Shown: in pieces, positions 18,414 to 28,635 of the stretch | Numbering within the stretch: the first letter of the stretch is position 1 | How the letters are laid out: each line of letters starts with the position of its first letter | Made by a program: the position numbers and the translations under genes | The notes under the pieces: generated by a model | What the model saw: only the letters and a program-made list of their open reading frames with translations | What the model was told of the DNA's origin: nothing | The model's database searches: none | From: Arenimonas daejeonensis | GTDB lineage: Bacteria > Pseudomonadota > Gammaproteobacteria > Xanthomonadales > Xanthomonadaceae | Length of the DNA stretch: 64,000 nucleotides | Assembly (NCBI RefSeq): GCF_007993735.1 | Contig: NZ_CP042453.1 | Span: 2,542,001-2,606,000, forward strand | Direction of reading: 5' to 3'

Positions 18414-19274
18414 ATGAACTATCGCCACGGATTCCATGCCGGCAACCACGCGGACGTGCTCAAGCACCTGGTCCTGGTCGCCCTGCTCGATGCGCTCAAA
18501 CGCAAGGAGGGCGCCTTCTACGTGCTCGACAGCCACGCCGGCCGCGGCCAGTACGACCTGTCCGGCAGCCAGGCCAGCCGCACCGGCGAGGCCCGGGAAG
18601 GGTTCCTGCGCCTGCCGGCCGCCGGGCCGGGCACGCCACCCGCCTTCGCCCGCTACCTCGAGGCCGTGGCTGAAACCCAGGAACTCGCACCCGGCACCTA
18701 CCCGGGCTCACCCCTGCTGGTCGCACACGCCCTGCGCGACCAGGACCGCGCCGCCGCCTGCGAACTGCTGCCCGAGGAGGCGGCCGCGCTCAAGGCCGTG
18801 CTGGCCGGCGACCCCAAAGTGCACGTGCATGCGCGCGACGGTTACGCCGCGCTCAAGGCCCTGCTGCCGCCGAAGGACGGCGCCACCCGCTTCGCCCGCG
18901 GCCTGGTGCTGATCGACCCGCCCTACGAGGCGCAGGAAGGCGAGTACCCGCTGATCCTGGCGGCACTGAACGACGCGCTGTCGAAGTTCCCGCAGGCCAC
19001 CTACGCCGTCTGGTACCCGATCAAGCAGCGGCCCAGCCTGCACCCCTTCTTCCGCAAGGTCGCCAGCCTGCCGGCGAAATCCGCGCTGGCGATCGAACTG
19101 CTGGTGCGCCCGGACGATTCGCCGCTGCGCATGAACGGCAGCGGCATGCTGCTGCTCAACCCGCCCTGGCAGATCGAGAAAGCGATCGAACCCGCGCTCA
19201 AACCCCTCGCCCAGGCCATGGGCGAAGCCGGCGCCTCCTGGCGCCTCACCTGGTTGAAGCAGGACAAGGCCTGA
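18414..19274 (+). CDS. rlmJ: 23S rRNA (adenine(2030)-N6)-methyltransferase RlmJ
   Basis: 286 aa. The N-terminus MNYRHGFHAGNHADVLKHLV and the catalytic DPPYE motif (LIDPPYEAQEGEY) are diagnostic of RlmJ (YhiR), which methylates A2030 of 23S rRNA with S-adenosylmethionine. SHAGRGQYDL supplies the SAM-binding glycine turn. Length matches the family. It is divergent from the DUF885 gene and is followed 3 bp later by a medium-chain reductase, so the two may share a transcript without an obvious functional tie. Confidence 0.93.
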   Translation: MNYRHGFHAGNHADVLKHLVLVALLDALKRKEGAFYVLDSHAGRGQYDLSGSQASRTGEAREGFLRLPAAGPGTPPAFARYLEAVAETQELAPGTYPGSPLLVAHALRDQDRAAACELLPEEAAALKAVLAGDPKVHVHARDGYAALKALLPPKDGATRFARGLVLIDPPYEAQEGEYPLILAALNDALSKFPQATYAVWYPIKQRPSLHPFFRKVASLPAKSALAIELLVRPDDSPLRMNGSGMLLLNPPWQIEKAIEPALKPLAQAMGEAGASWRLTWLKQDKA

Positions 19275-19277
19275 CCC

Positions 19278-20301
19278 ATGAGCACACCGCACAAACGAGC
19301 CCAGTACAGCCAGCGCGGCCCGGTGCCGCAGGACGTGATCTCGGCGGTCGAATTCGAACTGCCGCCGCTGCCGCTGCCCGCGGGCACGGCGCGGGTGGCG
19401 GTGCTGGCCGCGCCGATCAATCCTTCCGACGTGCTGACCCTGACCGGCGAATACGGCCTGCTGCCGCCGCTGCCCGCGGTCGGCGGCAACGAAGGCGTGG
19501 GCCGCGTACTGGAAGTCTCCGGCGACGTCGCCGGCCTGGCGCCCGGCACGATGGTGCTGCTGCCGGTCGGCTGCGGCACCTGGACGACGCATCTGGACCT
19601 GCCCGCCAAGGCCCTGGTGCCGCTGCCCGACGGCGTCGACCCGGTGCAGGTGTCCATGCTCACGGTGAACCCGCCCACCGCCCTGCTGATGCTGCGCGAT
19701 TTCGTGGACCTGCAGCCCGGCGACTGGGTGATCCAGAACGCGGCCAACTCCGCCGTCGGCGGTTATCTGGTGCAACTGGCAAAACTGCGCGGCATCAACA
19801 CCATCAACGTGGTGCGCCGCGCCTCGGCGATCGAGGCGGTGCAGGCCGCCGGCGCCGAGCACGTGATCGTGGACGCCGAGGACCTGCCCAAGCGCGTGCG
19901 CGAGAAGGTCGGCGACGTCGCCATCAAGCTGGGCATCGACTGCGTCGGCGGCGTGTCCACCGAGAACCTGGCGCGCTGCCTGGCCGAGGGCGGCACCCCT
20001 GGTGAACTACGGCGCGATGAGCGGCGAGCGCTGCATGATCTCGCCGCGCTATTTCGTGTTCCGTGACATCACCCTGCGCGGCTTCTGGCTGTCGCAGTGG
20101 TTCAAGAAGGCCAGCGCCGAGCAGCGCCGCGCCGTGTTCGCCGAGATCGGCGGCCTGATCGCCGAGGGCAAATTGTCGGCGCGGGTGCAGGCCACCTATT
20201 CACTCGACCACATCAAGGAAGCCGTGGCCGCGGCGGCCAGCAACGCCCGCGACGGCAAGATCGTGATCGAACCCAACGGGCCGCCGCGCGCGGCGATCTG
20301 A
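19278..20301 (+). CDS. Zinc-independent medium-chain dehydrogenase/reductase, MECR-like (frameshift near 19998)
   Basis: 340 aa after removing one surplus C in a CCCTGG site near 19998. The GroES-like N-domain has APINPSDVLTLTGEYG and GGNEGVGRVLEV; the Rossmann domain starts NPPTALLMLRDFVDLQPGDWVIQNAANSAVG, the signature of trans-2-enoyl-CoA reductases related to mitochondrial MECR/Etr1. No structural zinc cysteine cluster is seen. It probably reduces enoyl thioesters with NADPH, although quinone reductase activity is possible for close relatives. Intact C-terminus GTLVNYGAMSG is recovered by the correction. Confidence 0.82.
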
Positions 20302-20321
20302 CCCCTGAAGGAGTATCCGAC

Positions 20322-20963
20322 ATGAAACCGCATTTCGTGCTGGTGGATTTCGAGAACGTGCAGCCGAAGTCACTGGCTTCGCTGCAGGGCGGACAGCACC
20401 AGGTGCGGGTGTTCCTTGGCGCCAGCCAGACCAAGATCACGCTGGAGCTGGCGCAGTCGCTGCAGGCCTTCGGGCCCGACGCCAAATACGTGCAGGTCTC
20501 GGGCAACGGCAGCAACGCGCTCGACTTCCACATCGCCTTCTACATCGGCCGGCTGTCGGCCCAGCATCCGGGCGCGACCTTCACCATCATCTCGCGAGAC
20601 ACCGGTTTCGACCCGCTGATAAAACACCTCGCGGGCAAGGGCATCGCCTGCCGCCGCAGCGCCAGCATCGGCGATGCCGGCAAGACCGTGCCGCCGGCGA
20701 AAACGCCTTCCGTGCCCAAGCGCACCGCGGCCCGCGAGGCCGTCAAACCCGTGCCGCCCGACCCGCGCCTGGCCGTGGTGCTGGAAAACCTGGGCAACAT
20801 GAAGGCCAGCCGCCCGCGCACGCTCAAGACACTTGGCGCCAGCGTGCGCAGCTGGTTCAAGCCGGCGTTGGACGACAAGGCCCTGGCCGCCCTGCTCGAC
20901 CAGCTGGCCAAGGCCGGCAAGATCAAGGTGGACGGCAGCAAGGTCGCCTACACGCTGGGCTGA
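20322..20963 (+). CDS. NYN/PIN-like domain protein with C-terminal helical domain
   Basis: 213 aa. The N-terminal LVDFENVQPKSL, the mid Asp/Asn region SGNGSNALDFHIAFYIG and SRDTGFDPLIKHL are the acidic motifs of NYN (LabA/PIN-like) nuclease folds. A basic proline/alanine linker (residues about 125-150) leads to a small C-terminal domain resembling a winged helix (LLDQLAKAGKIKVDGSKVAY). Probably an RNA-directed nuclease or RNA-binding protein; target unknown. Start is set by AAGGAG 10 nt before the ATG at 20322. The final base of the preceding gene is 20 bp away, so co-transcription is likely. Confidence 0.78.
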   Translation: MKPHFVLVDFENVQPKSLASLQGGQHQVRVFLGASQTKITLELAQSLQAFGPDAKYVQVSGNGSNALDFHIAFYIGRLSAQHPGATFTIISRDTGFDPLIKHLAGKGIACRRSASIGDAGKTVPPAKTPSVPKRTAAREAVKPVPPDPRLAVVLENLGNMKASRPRTLKTLGASVRSWFKPALDDKALAALLDQLAKAGKIKVDGSKVAYTLG

Positions 20964-20990
20964 ACCAGCCACAATCCGTCCCCGCACTTG

Positions 20991-22210
20991 TTATTCGTAG
21001 CGGAGGGCTTCGATGGGGTCGAGGCCGGCGGCCTTGGACGCCGGCATGATGCCAAACACCACGCCGACCAGGGCCGAGAAACCGGCCGCCGCCACGACAA
21101 CCCACATCGGCACCGAGGCCGGCGGGAAGTTCGGGATCAGCGCGGCCACGCCCAGTCCGGTGAGCCAGCCCAGCACGATGCCGATCAGGCCGCCCAGCAG
21201 CGCCAGCAGGCCGGCTTCGGCCAGGAACTGCACCAGGATGTCGCGCCGCGTCGCGCCCAGCGCCTTGAGGATGCCGATCTCGCGCGTCCGCTCGGTCACC
21301 GACACCAGCATGATGTTCATGATGCCGATGCCGCCGACCAGCAGCGAGATGCCGACGATGCCGCCGAGCACCGCCGTCGTCATCGCCGCGAACTCCTCGA
21401 AACTCTTGACCGCCGACTCCGCCGTCTGGATTCGGAAATCGTCGTCCTGCGCCGGCTTGAGCTTGTGCGACTGCCGGATCGCCCGCTTCACCCGCTCGCG
21501 CAGCGCATCGATTTCGCCCAGGTTGCTGGCGGTGAACGAAATGGACATGCGCGGCTTGTTGGTGCTGCCGGTCATCGCCCGGCCGACGTCGAACGGGATC
21601 ACGACGTAGTTGTCCTGGCTCATGCCGAAGATCTCGCCGCGTTTCTCCATCACGCCCACGACCTTGAACCAGTCGCTGCCGATGCGGATGAATTGGCCGA
21701 CCGGATCCTCCGGCAACTCGAGGTCATCGCGCACCTTCGGCCCGATCACCACGACCTTGCGCCGGCTCTGGTCGTCGCTGGCGACCAGGAAACGGCCGAT
21801 GTCCGGGTACAGGCCCTGCACGGCGGTGAATTCCGAGGAACTCGCCAGCACCTGCGCGGCGGCGGTGCGTCCACGCACGGAGATGCCGACCACCGGCACC
21901 ATCATGGTCGGCACCACCTTCTCGATGCCGGGCACGCGGTGGCGCAGCGTCTCCACGTCCTGGAAGGTGAGGAAGTTCTCGCGACCGAGCACGGCCTCAT
22001 TGAAGGGCGTGTGCGCCTGCAGGGTCAGCGTGCTGCCGCCGATGTCGGCGAACTGTTCGGTGACGAAGGCCGAAAAGCCTGGATCAGCGACACCACGGCA
22101 ATGACGGACGCGGTGCCGATCAGGATGCCCAGCGTGGTCAGGAAGCTGCGCATGCGGTGCGCCAGCAGGCTGGTCAGGGCGGCGCGGAAGGCTTCGAGGT
22201 AGGCGGTCAT
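20991..22210 (-). CDS. MacB/FtsX-like ABC transporter permease (frameshift near 22083)
   Basis: 406 aa. The N-terminus ([31 protein letters not shown]) is the first helix of MacB-type permeases, followed by a large periplasmic domain and three C-terminal helices ([32 protein letters not shown] is family-typical). It ends [10 protein letters not shown] like other MacB permeases. A missing G in a CCAGG context near 22083 breaks it after SLIQ. The ATPase is encoded separately just upstream (4-bp overlap), and the adaptor before that, so this is a MacA-like/LolD-like/MacB-like exporter; substrate unknown (peptides, lipoproteins or drugs). Confidence 0.85.
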
Positions 22211-22902
22211 GCAAGTGCCTCTCGCGGTGGGTTGACGGTGTCCTCGACGATGCGGCCGTCGCTGACGCGCAGGGTGCGGCGACAGTGCGCGGCGATGTCG
22301 GGTTCGTGGGTCACCACCACCACGGTCTGGCCGCTGCGGTGCAGTTCGTCGAACAGGGCCATGATCTCCAGCGAGGTGCGTGAGTCGAGGTTGCCGGTGG
22401 GTTCGTCGGCGAGCAGGATCGACGGCTTGCCGACCAGGGCGCGGGCCACCGCCACGCGCTGGCGCTGGCCGCCGGACAGCTGGTTCGGCCGGTGCCCGAG
22501 TCGATTGCCCAGGCCGACCTGTTCCAGCGCCGCGGTGGCCAGGCGCTGTCGTTCGGCGCGCGGGATGCCGCGGTAGACCAGCGGCTGGGCGACGTTGTCG
22601 AGCACGGTCAGCCGCGGCAGCAGATGGAAACTCTGGAACACGAAGCCGATCTCCTGGTTGCGCACTTTCGCCAGTTCGTTGTCGTCCATGTGCGAGGTGT
22701 CGCGGCCGTTGAGCACGTAACTGCCCGAGGTCGGGCTGTCGAGGCAGCCGATCAGGTTCATCAGGGTGGACTTGCCCGAACCCGACGGACCGATCAGGGC
22801 CACGTATTCATTGCGGCCGATGTGCAGGTCCACGCCGTCGAGCGCGCGCACTTCCTCGTCGCCCATCAGGTAATGCTTGGTGATGCCGGTGAGGCGGATC
22901 AT
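22207..22902 (-). CDS. MacB/LolD-type ABC transporter ATPase
   Basis: 231 aa, intact. Walker [11 protein letters not shown]-loop [17 protein letters not shown], signature [15 protein letters not shown], Walker [14 protein letters not shown] and H-loop VVVVTHEP are all present. The sequence is of the LolD/MacB/FtsE clade that powers FtsX-fold permeases through mechanical coupling rather than substrate channels. It overlaps the permease gene by 4 bp and the adaptor gene by 4 bp, fixing its role in one three-gene exporter. Confidence 0.92.
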   Translation of the reverse strand: MIRLTGITKHYLMGDEEVRALDGVDLHIGRNEYVALIGPSGSGKSTLMNLIGCLDSPTSGSYVLNGRDTSHMDDNELAKVRNQEIGFVFQSFHLLPRLTVLDNVAQPLVYRGIPRAERQRLATAALEQVGLGNRLGHRPNQLSGGQRQRVAVARALVGKPSILLADEPTGNLDSRTSLEIMALFDELHRSGQTVVVVTHEPDIAAHCRRTLRVSDGRIVEDTVNPPREALA

Positions 22903-24130
22903 TCCGCGGCGGCCTCGCCATCGGTGGCGGCCACGGCGTCCGCATCCATCCGCGCCTTGGCCTTGTCCGCCGGCGCACTGGCGCGCACCCGGTCGCCGTC
23001 CATCAGGCCGCGCAGCAGCTTGGCCGGGCCCGTGATGACCCGATCACCTGCCGTCAGGCCGTCGGTGATCTCCTCCCAGCGGTCGTCGGACTGACCGACC
23101 TGCACGACCACGCGCCGGGCGTAACCATCCCGGTCCACCCAGACGAAACGTTCGGTCTTCTTGTCCTCGCTCTCCTCGCTGCCGACGGCTTCCACCGGCA
23201 CGGCCAGGCGGCTGGCGCCATCGCCGAGGAAGATGTCGGCGCGCGCGCTCATGCCCGAACGCAGGGCCAGGTCTTCCGGTGGCTCCATCAGCACCACCAC
23301 CTCGTAGGTGCGCGCCTGGTTCTCCAGGGTCGGCGCCAGCGCGATACGCTGCACCTTGCCCTTCAACGCGGTCTCCGGGAAGGCCGTGGCATAGACGTCC
23401 ACCGACTGGCCGACGCTGACGCGGGCGATGTCGGCTTCGTCCACCTTCAGCTCGGCCTGGATCGCCGAGGTGTCGGCGATCTTCATCAGGCTGGCGCCGG
23501 CGAAGGCATTGGTCGAGGCGATCGCGGTCTCGCCGATCTTGATCGGCAGGTCGACGATGGTGCCGGTGATCGGCGCACGCACGTCGGTCTTGCTGAGCTG
23601 CTCGCGCGCCTCGCTGAGGATGGCGTCGGCGCGGCGCAGCGCTTCCTCGCTGCTCTGCAGCTCCACCCGGGCCAGGTCGCGGGCATTGCGCAGGTCGTCG
23701 TATTCGCTCTGGCCGATCATCTTCTGCTCGATCAGCTGCGCGCCCCGCGCCAGCCGCTTCTCGGCCAGCGCCAGCGCCAGCCGCTGCCGGTCGATGTTGA
23801 TCGCGCTCTGGCGGCGGCTGGCCTCCTCGCGCTCGATCGCGTTGCGGTAGGTCTCCGGGTCCAGGGTCAGCAGCAGTTGACCGGCTTCGACGTGGTCGCC
23901 TTCCTTCACCTTGATGTCGCGCACCTTGGCGACCAGCTCCGAGGTCAGGTTGACCTCGTTGAGGTAGCCAGCACGCCCGAGGCCAGGATGGTCGGGCGGA
24001 TTTCCTGCGCAGCGGCGGCGGCGATGTCCATTTCCTTGCTGGATTCGCCGCGCATGGCCTTGATGACCAGCGGGATCGCGATCAGGGCCACGATGCCCGC
24101 GGCGACGATGAACTTCTTGTTGGGTTTCAT
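22899..24130 (-). CDS. MacA/HlyD-like periplasmic adaptor (frameshift near 23967)
   Basis: 410 aa. One N-terminal membrane anchor ([20 protein letters not shown]), a lipoyl half-motif [21 protein letters not shown], a long alpha-hairpin ([22 protein letters not shown] onward), second lipoyl half and beta-barrel ([12 protein letters not shown]). Losing a G near 23967 interrupts [14 protein letters not shown]. Such adaptors bridge an inner-membrane MacB-type transporter to an outer-membrane channel. It is the first gene of the exporter operon; a TolC partner is not encoded next to it. An acidic/alanine-rich tail ends the protein. Confidence 0.87.
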
Positions 24131-24155
24131 GCGTGGTTCCAGGCGGATTCGACGG

Positions 24156-24836
24156 TCAGACCAGGGCGGGGATGCTCAGCGCCCCGAAATACAGCAGCCA
24201 CGGGAACACCGCGATCGCCAGCGCCTGGCCCCAGCCGGTGCGGAACCAGGTCTTCCAGCCCAGCGCCACCAGGAACATCACCCAGAAGCACAGCAGGTTG
24301 ACCGACTTGGCCAGGGTGCTCCAGGGATGGTCCAGCGGCAGCTGCACGAACAGCGGGTCGATGCTCAGCAGCTGCAGCGATTCGAACGAGGTCTGCGGCG
24401 AGCTGGTGAACGTGCCGATCAGCGCGATGACGCTGGCGAACAGCATCGGCATGCCGCCCCAGGCCGTCAGCGCCAGGCCGTGGCGGAAACCGACCGCCTT
24501 GCCGGTGATCTTGCCCACCAGCAGGTAGTACAGCGCGAGCAGCGGGTAGATCACCGCCGTCATCACCACCACCATCGCGACCCCGATATAGCCCGACACG
24601 CGCGCGCCCGGCAGCATCGCGCTGACCTGTTCAAGCTCGGCCTTGGTCATCTGCCCGGCCATGGCCTGGTTGCGGTGGTCCACGAACCACTGCGGATCCA
24701 CGTGCAGGTGATAGGCCAGGATCGCAACCGTCGCCACCAGCAGCGCCAGCAAGGTCGGCACCAGGAAGGTGGGCTTCTCGCGCAGGTCGGTGAAGACCTT
24801 GACGGGCTCGAGGTAGATGTTGATCAGGTGCGACAT
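24156..24836 (-). CDS. Yip1 family membrane protein
   Basis: 226 aa with five predicted transmembrane segments, beginning at VPTLLALLVATVAILAYHL and ending GWGQALAIAVFPWLLYFGAL. The N-terminal motif NIYLEPVKVFTDLREKPTF is typical of bacterial Yip1-domain proteins. Function in bacteria is unknown. It is only 25 bp before the adaptor gene of the MacAB-like exporter on the same strand, so it heads that operon and may assist the exporter, though this is an inference from position. Confidence 0.8.
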   Translation of the reverse strand: MSHLINIYLEPVKVFTDLREKPTFLVPTLLALLVATVAILAYHLHVDPQWFVDHRNQAMAGQMTKAELEQVSAMLPGARVSGYIGVAMVVVMTAVIYPLLALYYLLVGKITGKAVGFRHGLALTAWGGMPMLFASVIALIGTFTSSPQTSFESLQLLSIDPLFVQLPLDHPWSTLAKSVNLLCFWVMFLVALGWKTWFRTGWGQALAIAVFPWLLYFGALSIPALV

Positions 24837-25050
24837 GCAGGATTTCCTTTGCGGGTGGTGGCCGACTCCCCAGTCGGCCGGTGGAGGATAGGGCCTCGAC
24901 GGGGTCCGTGGGGCCCTTGTGACGAATCCCGTCCTGGAGCGGACGAATGCATGGACGGCGCGACAGGGCGAAACGTGACAAACCGTCACCGGACCGGTGG
25001 CCGACGGACAGGCTATCCTGATCGTTCTTTCGACCCCGGGCTGATTCCGC

Positions 25051-26028
25051 ATGCGCCTGCCGATCCTGGTCCTGTGCACGAGCCTGCTGTCGTGCATGCC
25101 CGCCGCCGCACTGACACCGGTCGAACCCGACCGCCGCATCGCCATCACCGTGGATGACCTGCCCTGGGCCGGCCTCGGCAGCCACCCGCCGCGCATACCC
25201 GCGCCGGAACTGCTGGCGGGCCACCACCGTCTGGTGGCGGCGATCCGCGCCGCAGACGCTCCGGTCACCGGTTTCGTCAACGAGATCAAGCTCGAAGTGG
25301 ACGGCGAGGTCGTGCCCGAACGCCTGCAGATGCTGCGCGACTGGCTCGACGCCGGCGCGCAACTGGGCAACCACACCCACGGCCACGTGGACCTGCACGC
25401 CGTCGGGCTGCCCGCCTACCAGGACGACATCCTCAAGGGTGAGCGCCAACTGCGTCCGCTGCTGGCCGAACGCGGCGCAGCACCGGAGTGGTTCCGCCAT
25501 CCCTACCTGCGCGCCGGCCGCACGGCCGAAGACAAGGCCGCACTGGCAGCATTCCTGGCGGAACACGGCTACCGCATCGCCCCGGTGACGGTGGACAACA
25601 GCGACTGGATCTGGGCCCTGGCCTATCGCAAGGTGCTTGAACAGGGCGGCGACGTGGCCACGCTGCAGCGCCTGCGCGAAGAGTACGTGCCGTACATGCT
25701 GGCCAAGCTCGACTACTACGAACGTTTTTCCATCGCCCTGCTCGGGTATGCCCTGCCCCAGACCTGGCTGTTGCACGCCAATCAGATCAATGCCGACACC
25801 TACCCGGCCCTGCTCGCCGGCGTGCACGCCCGCGGCTACCGCGTGGTGCCGCTGGCCGAAGCAATGCGGGACCCGGCCTACGCGCGCGCAGATGCCTATA
25901 CCGGCCGCTGGGGCCCGAGCTGGCTGCACCGCTGGGCGATCGGCGAGGACAAGCCGCCGGAATTTTTCGCCGGCGAACCACGGACGCCACGCTGGGTGCT
26001 CGACCTGGCCGGCATCGACAGCGAATAG
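25051..26028 (+). CDS. Secreted polysaccharide deacetylase (NodB homology)
   Basis: 325 aa. A signal peptide (LPILVLCTSLLSCMPAAA) is followed by NodB-fold motifs: ITVDDLPW with the catalytic and metal-binding aspartates, and NHTHGHVDLH (HxxxH metal site). FRHPYLRAG supplies the motif-3 arginine region. A C-terminal portion of about 100 residues is extra. It probably removes acetyl groups from extracellular or cell-wall sugars; the sugar is not predictable. Divergent from the Yip1 gene; the 214 bp between them contain no feature I recognise. Confidence 0.85.
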   Translation: MRLPILVLCTSLLSCMPAAALTPVEPDRRIAITVDDLPWAGLGSHPPRIPAPELLAGHHRLVAAIRAADAPVTGFVNEIKLEVDGEVVPERLQMLRDWLDAGAQLGNHTHGHVDLHAVGLPAYQDDILKGERQLRPLLAERGAAPEWFRHPYLRAGRTAEDKAALAAFLAEHGYRIAPVTVDNSDWIWALAYRKVLEQGGDVATLQRLREEYVPYMLAKLDYYERFSIALLGYALPQTWLLHANQINADTYPALLAGVHARGYRVVPLAEAMRDPAYARADAYTGRWGPSWLHRWAIGEDKPPEFFAGEPRTPRWVLDLAGIDSE

Positions 26029-26096
26029 TGCAGGCGCTTGACCCGTCCATCGCTTCACCCTTCACGCTGGCCTCCCCCGACCCGAGGAGACCCGCC

Positions 26097-26564
26097 ATGC
26101 ACCCGCCCGTCATCGCCGAACACGTCGACCACCACTACGTCCAGACCATCCACGCGCCGCCGCACGACGTGTTCCCCCTGTTATGCCCGGTGCGCGAAAA
26201 GGAATGGATGCCGGACTGGGAAGCCCGGATGATCCACAGCCGCTCCGGGCTGGCCGAGGCCGGCGCGGTGTTCGCCTCGCCGCGTGGCACGGGCGAGACG
26301 GTGTGGTACACGGCCGCGCACGAACCCGACCGCCATGTGCGCTTCGTGCGCTTCCATCCCGAAGGCGTGGTGGTGGACATCAGCATCGATGTCGCACCCG
26401 ATGGCCCGGATGATTCGAAAGTCGCAGTGCGCTACCGTTTCACGGCCACGTCCGACGCGGGCACGGCCACGGTGCGCGGCTTCACCGCCGAGGCCTGGCT
26501 GGCCATGATGGAAACGTGGGAAGGACTGATGAACCAATGGTTCGCGCAACGGAAAAACCACTGA
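26097..26564 (+). CDS. SRPBCC/START-like domain protein
   Basis: 155 aa. Short helix-grip fold protein: VQTIHAPPHDVFPLLCPVREKEWMPDW at the N-terminus, antiparallel strands in the middle, and a long C-terminal helix (AEAWLAMMETWEGLMNQWF). Such proteins bind hydrophobic ligands or act as small-molecule hydrolases or cyclases. A GAGGAGA Shine-Dalgarno precedes the ATG. Its last 28 bp overlap the MerR gene, suggesting that the regulator controls, or shares signals with, this putative ligand-binding protein. Confidence 0.72.
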   Translation: MHPPVIAEHVDHHYVQTIHAPPHDVFPLLCPVREKEWMPDWEARMIHSRSGLAEAGAVFASPRGTGETVWYTAAHEPDRHVRFVRFHPEGVVVDISIDVAPDGPDDSKVAVRYRFTATSDAGTATVRGFTAEAWLAMMETWEGLMNQWFAQRKNH

Positions 26565-27076
26565 CGGTGACCGCGATGGGCCGGCGCTTCGGCCTGTCGC
26601 GCAGCACCCTGCTGTATTACGACCGCATCGGCCTGCTGTCGCCCGGTGCCCGCAGCGGCGCCGGGTACCGGCTGTATTCGGCCGACGACGTGGCGCGTCT
26701 GCAGCGCATCGTCGCCCTGCGCGCCGGCGGCCTGCCGCTGGACGGCATCCGTGCCGTGCTCGACAGCCGCTCGTCGCTGACGGCCGTGCTGGAACAGCAG
26801 CTGGTCGCGCTCAACGGGCAGATGCGGCAGATGCAGGAACAGCAGCGCGTGCTGTGCGCCATGCTGGGGCAGCCGGCGCCTGCACGCGGCCTGGACAAGG
26901 CGGCATGGACCACGATGTTCCGCGCCATCGGCCTGGACGACGAGGGCATGCGGCGCTGGCACGTCGCGTTCGAGGCGCGGCAGCCGGAGGCGCACCGGGA
27001 TTTCCTGGTGTCGCTGGGTCTGGATGAGGACGAGATCGGGAAGATCCGCGCCTGGTCCCGAAACGACACCGGCTGA
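26537..27076 (+). CDS. MerR family transcriptional regulator
   Basis: 179 aa. The N-terminal winged helix has VTAMGRRFGLSRSTLLYYDRIGLLSPGARSGAGYRLYSADDVARLQRI, a textbook MerR DNA-binding domain, followed by a coiled-coil dimerisation helix (LEQQLVALNGQMRQMQEQQ). There is no metal-binding cysteine pattern, so it is not a MerR/CueR-type metal sensor; the C-terminal part resembles TipA-like ligand sensors. It begins inside the SRPBCC gene and probably recognises a small organic ligand. Several in-frame starts exist; I use the ATG at 26537. Confidence 0.83.
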   Translation: MVRATEKPLTVTAMGRRFGLSRSTLLYYDRIGLLSPGARSGAGYRLYSADDVARLQRIVALRAGGLPLDGIRAVLDSRSSLTAVLEQQLVALNGQMRQMQEQQRVLCAMLGQPAPARGLDKAAWTTMFRAIGLDDEGMRRWHVAFEARQPEAHRDFLVSLGLDEDEIGKIRAWSRNDTG

Positions 27077-27143
27077 CATCGGTTTCACGTTTCCATACGC
27101 GGGTTCTGGAATCATCGCCACAACCCCAGCCTGGAGCCCCGCC

Positions 27144-28039
27144 ATGCGCGAACGCCACCGCAGGACCGCGGACGATTTCCCGCCGGAAGTGATGCGCCTG
27201 TTCGACCAGTACGTGCACGGGCTGATCGACCGGCGCGGTTTCCTCAAGGGGGCCGCCGCGTTCGCCGGCAGCGCCGGCGCCGCCGGCCTGCTCGCGGCAC
27301 TCACGCCGGATTTCGCCGCCGCGCAGCAGATCGCGCCGGCCGATGCGCGCCTGAAGACGGAGTACGTGACCTTCCGTCGCCGAAGGGATACGGCGAAGGC
27401 CGCGGCTACCTCGTGCGTCCCGCCGACGCGACCGGCCCGCTGCCCGTGGTGCTGGTGGTGCACGAGAACCGTGGCCTGAACCCGCACATCGAGGACGTGA
27501 CGCGACGCCTGGCGCTCGAGGGTTATCTGTCTTTCGCGCCGGACGCGCTGTACCCGCTGGGCGGATATCCGGGCGACGAGGACAGCGCCCGTGCGAAGTT
27601 CGGCGAGCTCGACCAGGCAAAAACCCGCGAGGACATGCTCGCCGCCGCGGCCTGGCTGCAGGCGCATGCGTCGGGCAACGGCCGGCTCGGCGCGATCGGC
27701 TTCTGCTACGGCGGCGCGATCACCAATTTCCTGGCCACGCGCCTGCCCGGCCTGAGCGCCGCGGCGCCTTTCTACGGTAGCGGCCCGTCGCTCGAAGACG
27801 TGCCGAAGATCAAGGCCGAACTGCTGGTGGTACTGGCCGAGAACGACGAGCGCGTGAACGCCGGCTGGCCCGCCTACGAGGCGGCGCTGGAACAGGCCGG
27901 CGTCACCTACACCCTGCTGCAGCCGCCCGGCACCCAGCACGGCTTCAACAACGACACCACGCCGCGGTATCACGAAGCGGCGGCGAAACAGGCCTGGGAG
28001 GCGGCGCTGGCGCTGTTCGGGCGGCGATTGAAAGCCTAA
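27144..28039 (+). CDS. Exported dienelactone hydrolase family protein (frameshift near 27382)
   Basis: 298 aa. An N-terminal region with RRGFLKGAAAFAGSAGAAG looks like a Tat signal. The alpha/beta hydrolase domain carries the family nucleophile elbow GFCYGG with Cys, and the acid and base residues in ENDER and QHGFNN. It is similar to the DLH-family proteins often called YghX. Losing one C near 27382 (CCCG read as CCG) splits VTF/PSPKGYG. The dienelactone substrate is only the family archetype; the physiological ester is unknown. Confidence 0.82.
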
Positions 28040-28232
28040 GTGCTTGATCCGATGGCGACTCCGGTGCCGAATCCCCGGAGCCTGCCTCTCCGGCGTTGCT
28101 CATATTGCAACGATAGATGTACACAACTGCTAATTGATGCCGTTTTGTAGGCTCCCATACTTCGCCCCACGACAGACGCCCCGCAGGAACGGCATCCCGC
28201 CGACCCGGTCCGCCTGCCAAAGGAGCCACGTC

Positions 28233-28635
28233 ATGAACAACCTTTCCAACCTCGTCGGCCGTTTCGGCCTGTCCGCCATCTTCGTGCTGTCCGGCTTCGC
28301 CAAGCTGGGCGCCGGTTACGAAGGCACCCAGGGGCTACATGGAAGCCATGGGCGTGCCGGGCGGCCTGCTTCCGCTGGTGATCTTCGCCGAGATCGTCGG
28401 TGGCCTCGCCCTGGCCGCCGGCCTGTTCACCCGCTGGGCCGCGCTCGGCCTGGCCGTGTTCTCGGTCGCCAGCGCCTTCCTGTTCCACTTCCAGCTGGCC
28501 GACCAGATGCAGTTCATCAACTTCTTCAAGAACATCGCCATCGCCGGTGGTTTCCTGGTGCTCGCCGCGCATGGCGCCGGCAAGTTCAGCGTTGATGGCC
28601 TGATCGCCGCGCGCCGCGCGAAGGGCGGTGCGTAA
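28233..28635 (+). CDS. DoxX family membrane protein (frameshift near 28333)
   Basis: 133 aa, four hydrophobic segments. The start LVGRFGLSAIFVLSGFAKLG and GVPGGLLPLVIFAEIVGGLALAAGLFTRWAAL are typical of DoxX/YphA proteins that act in quinone-linked thiol redox homeostasis. A surplus G at a CCAGGG site near 28333 breaks the frame between TQ and GYMEAMG. The pirin gene starts on its stop codon (TAATG). A moderately AT-rich 190-bp region (28040-28232) upstream probably carries the promoter; I cannot define an operator there. Confidence 0.82.
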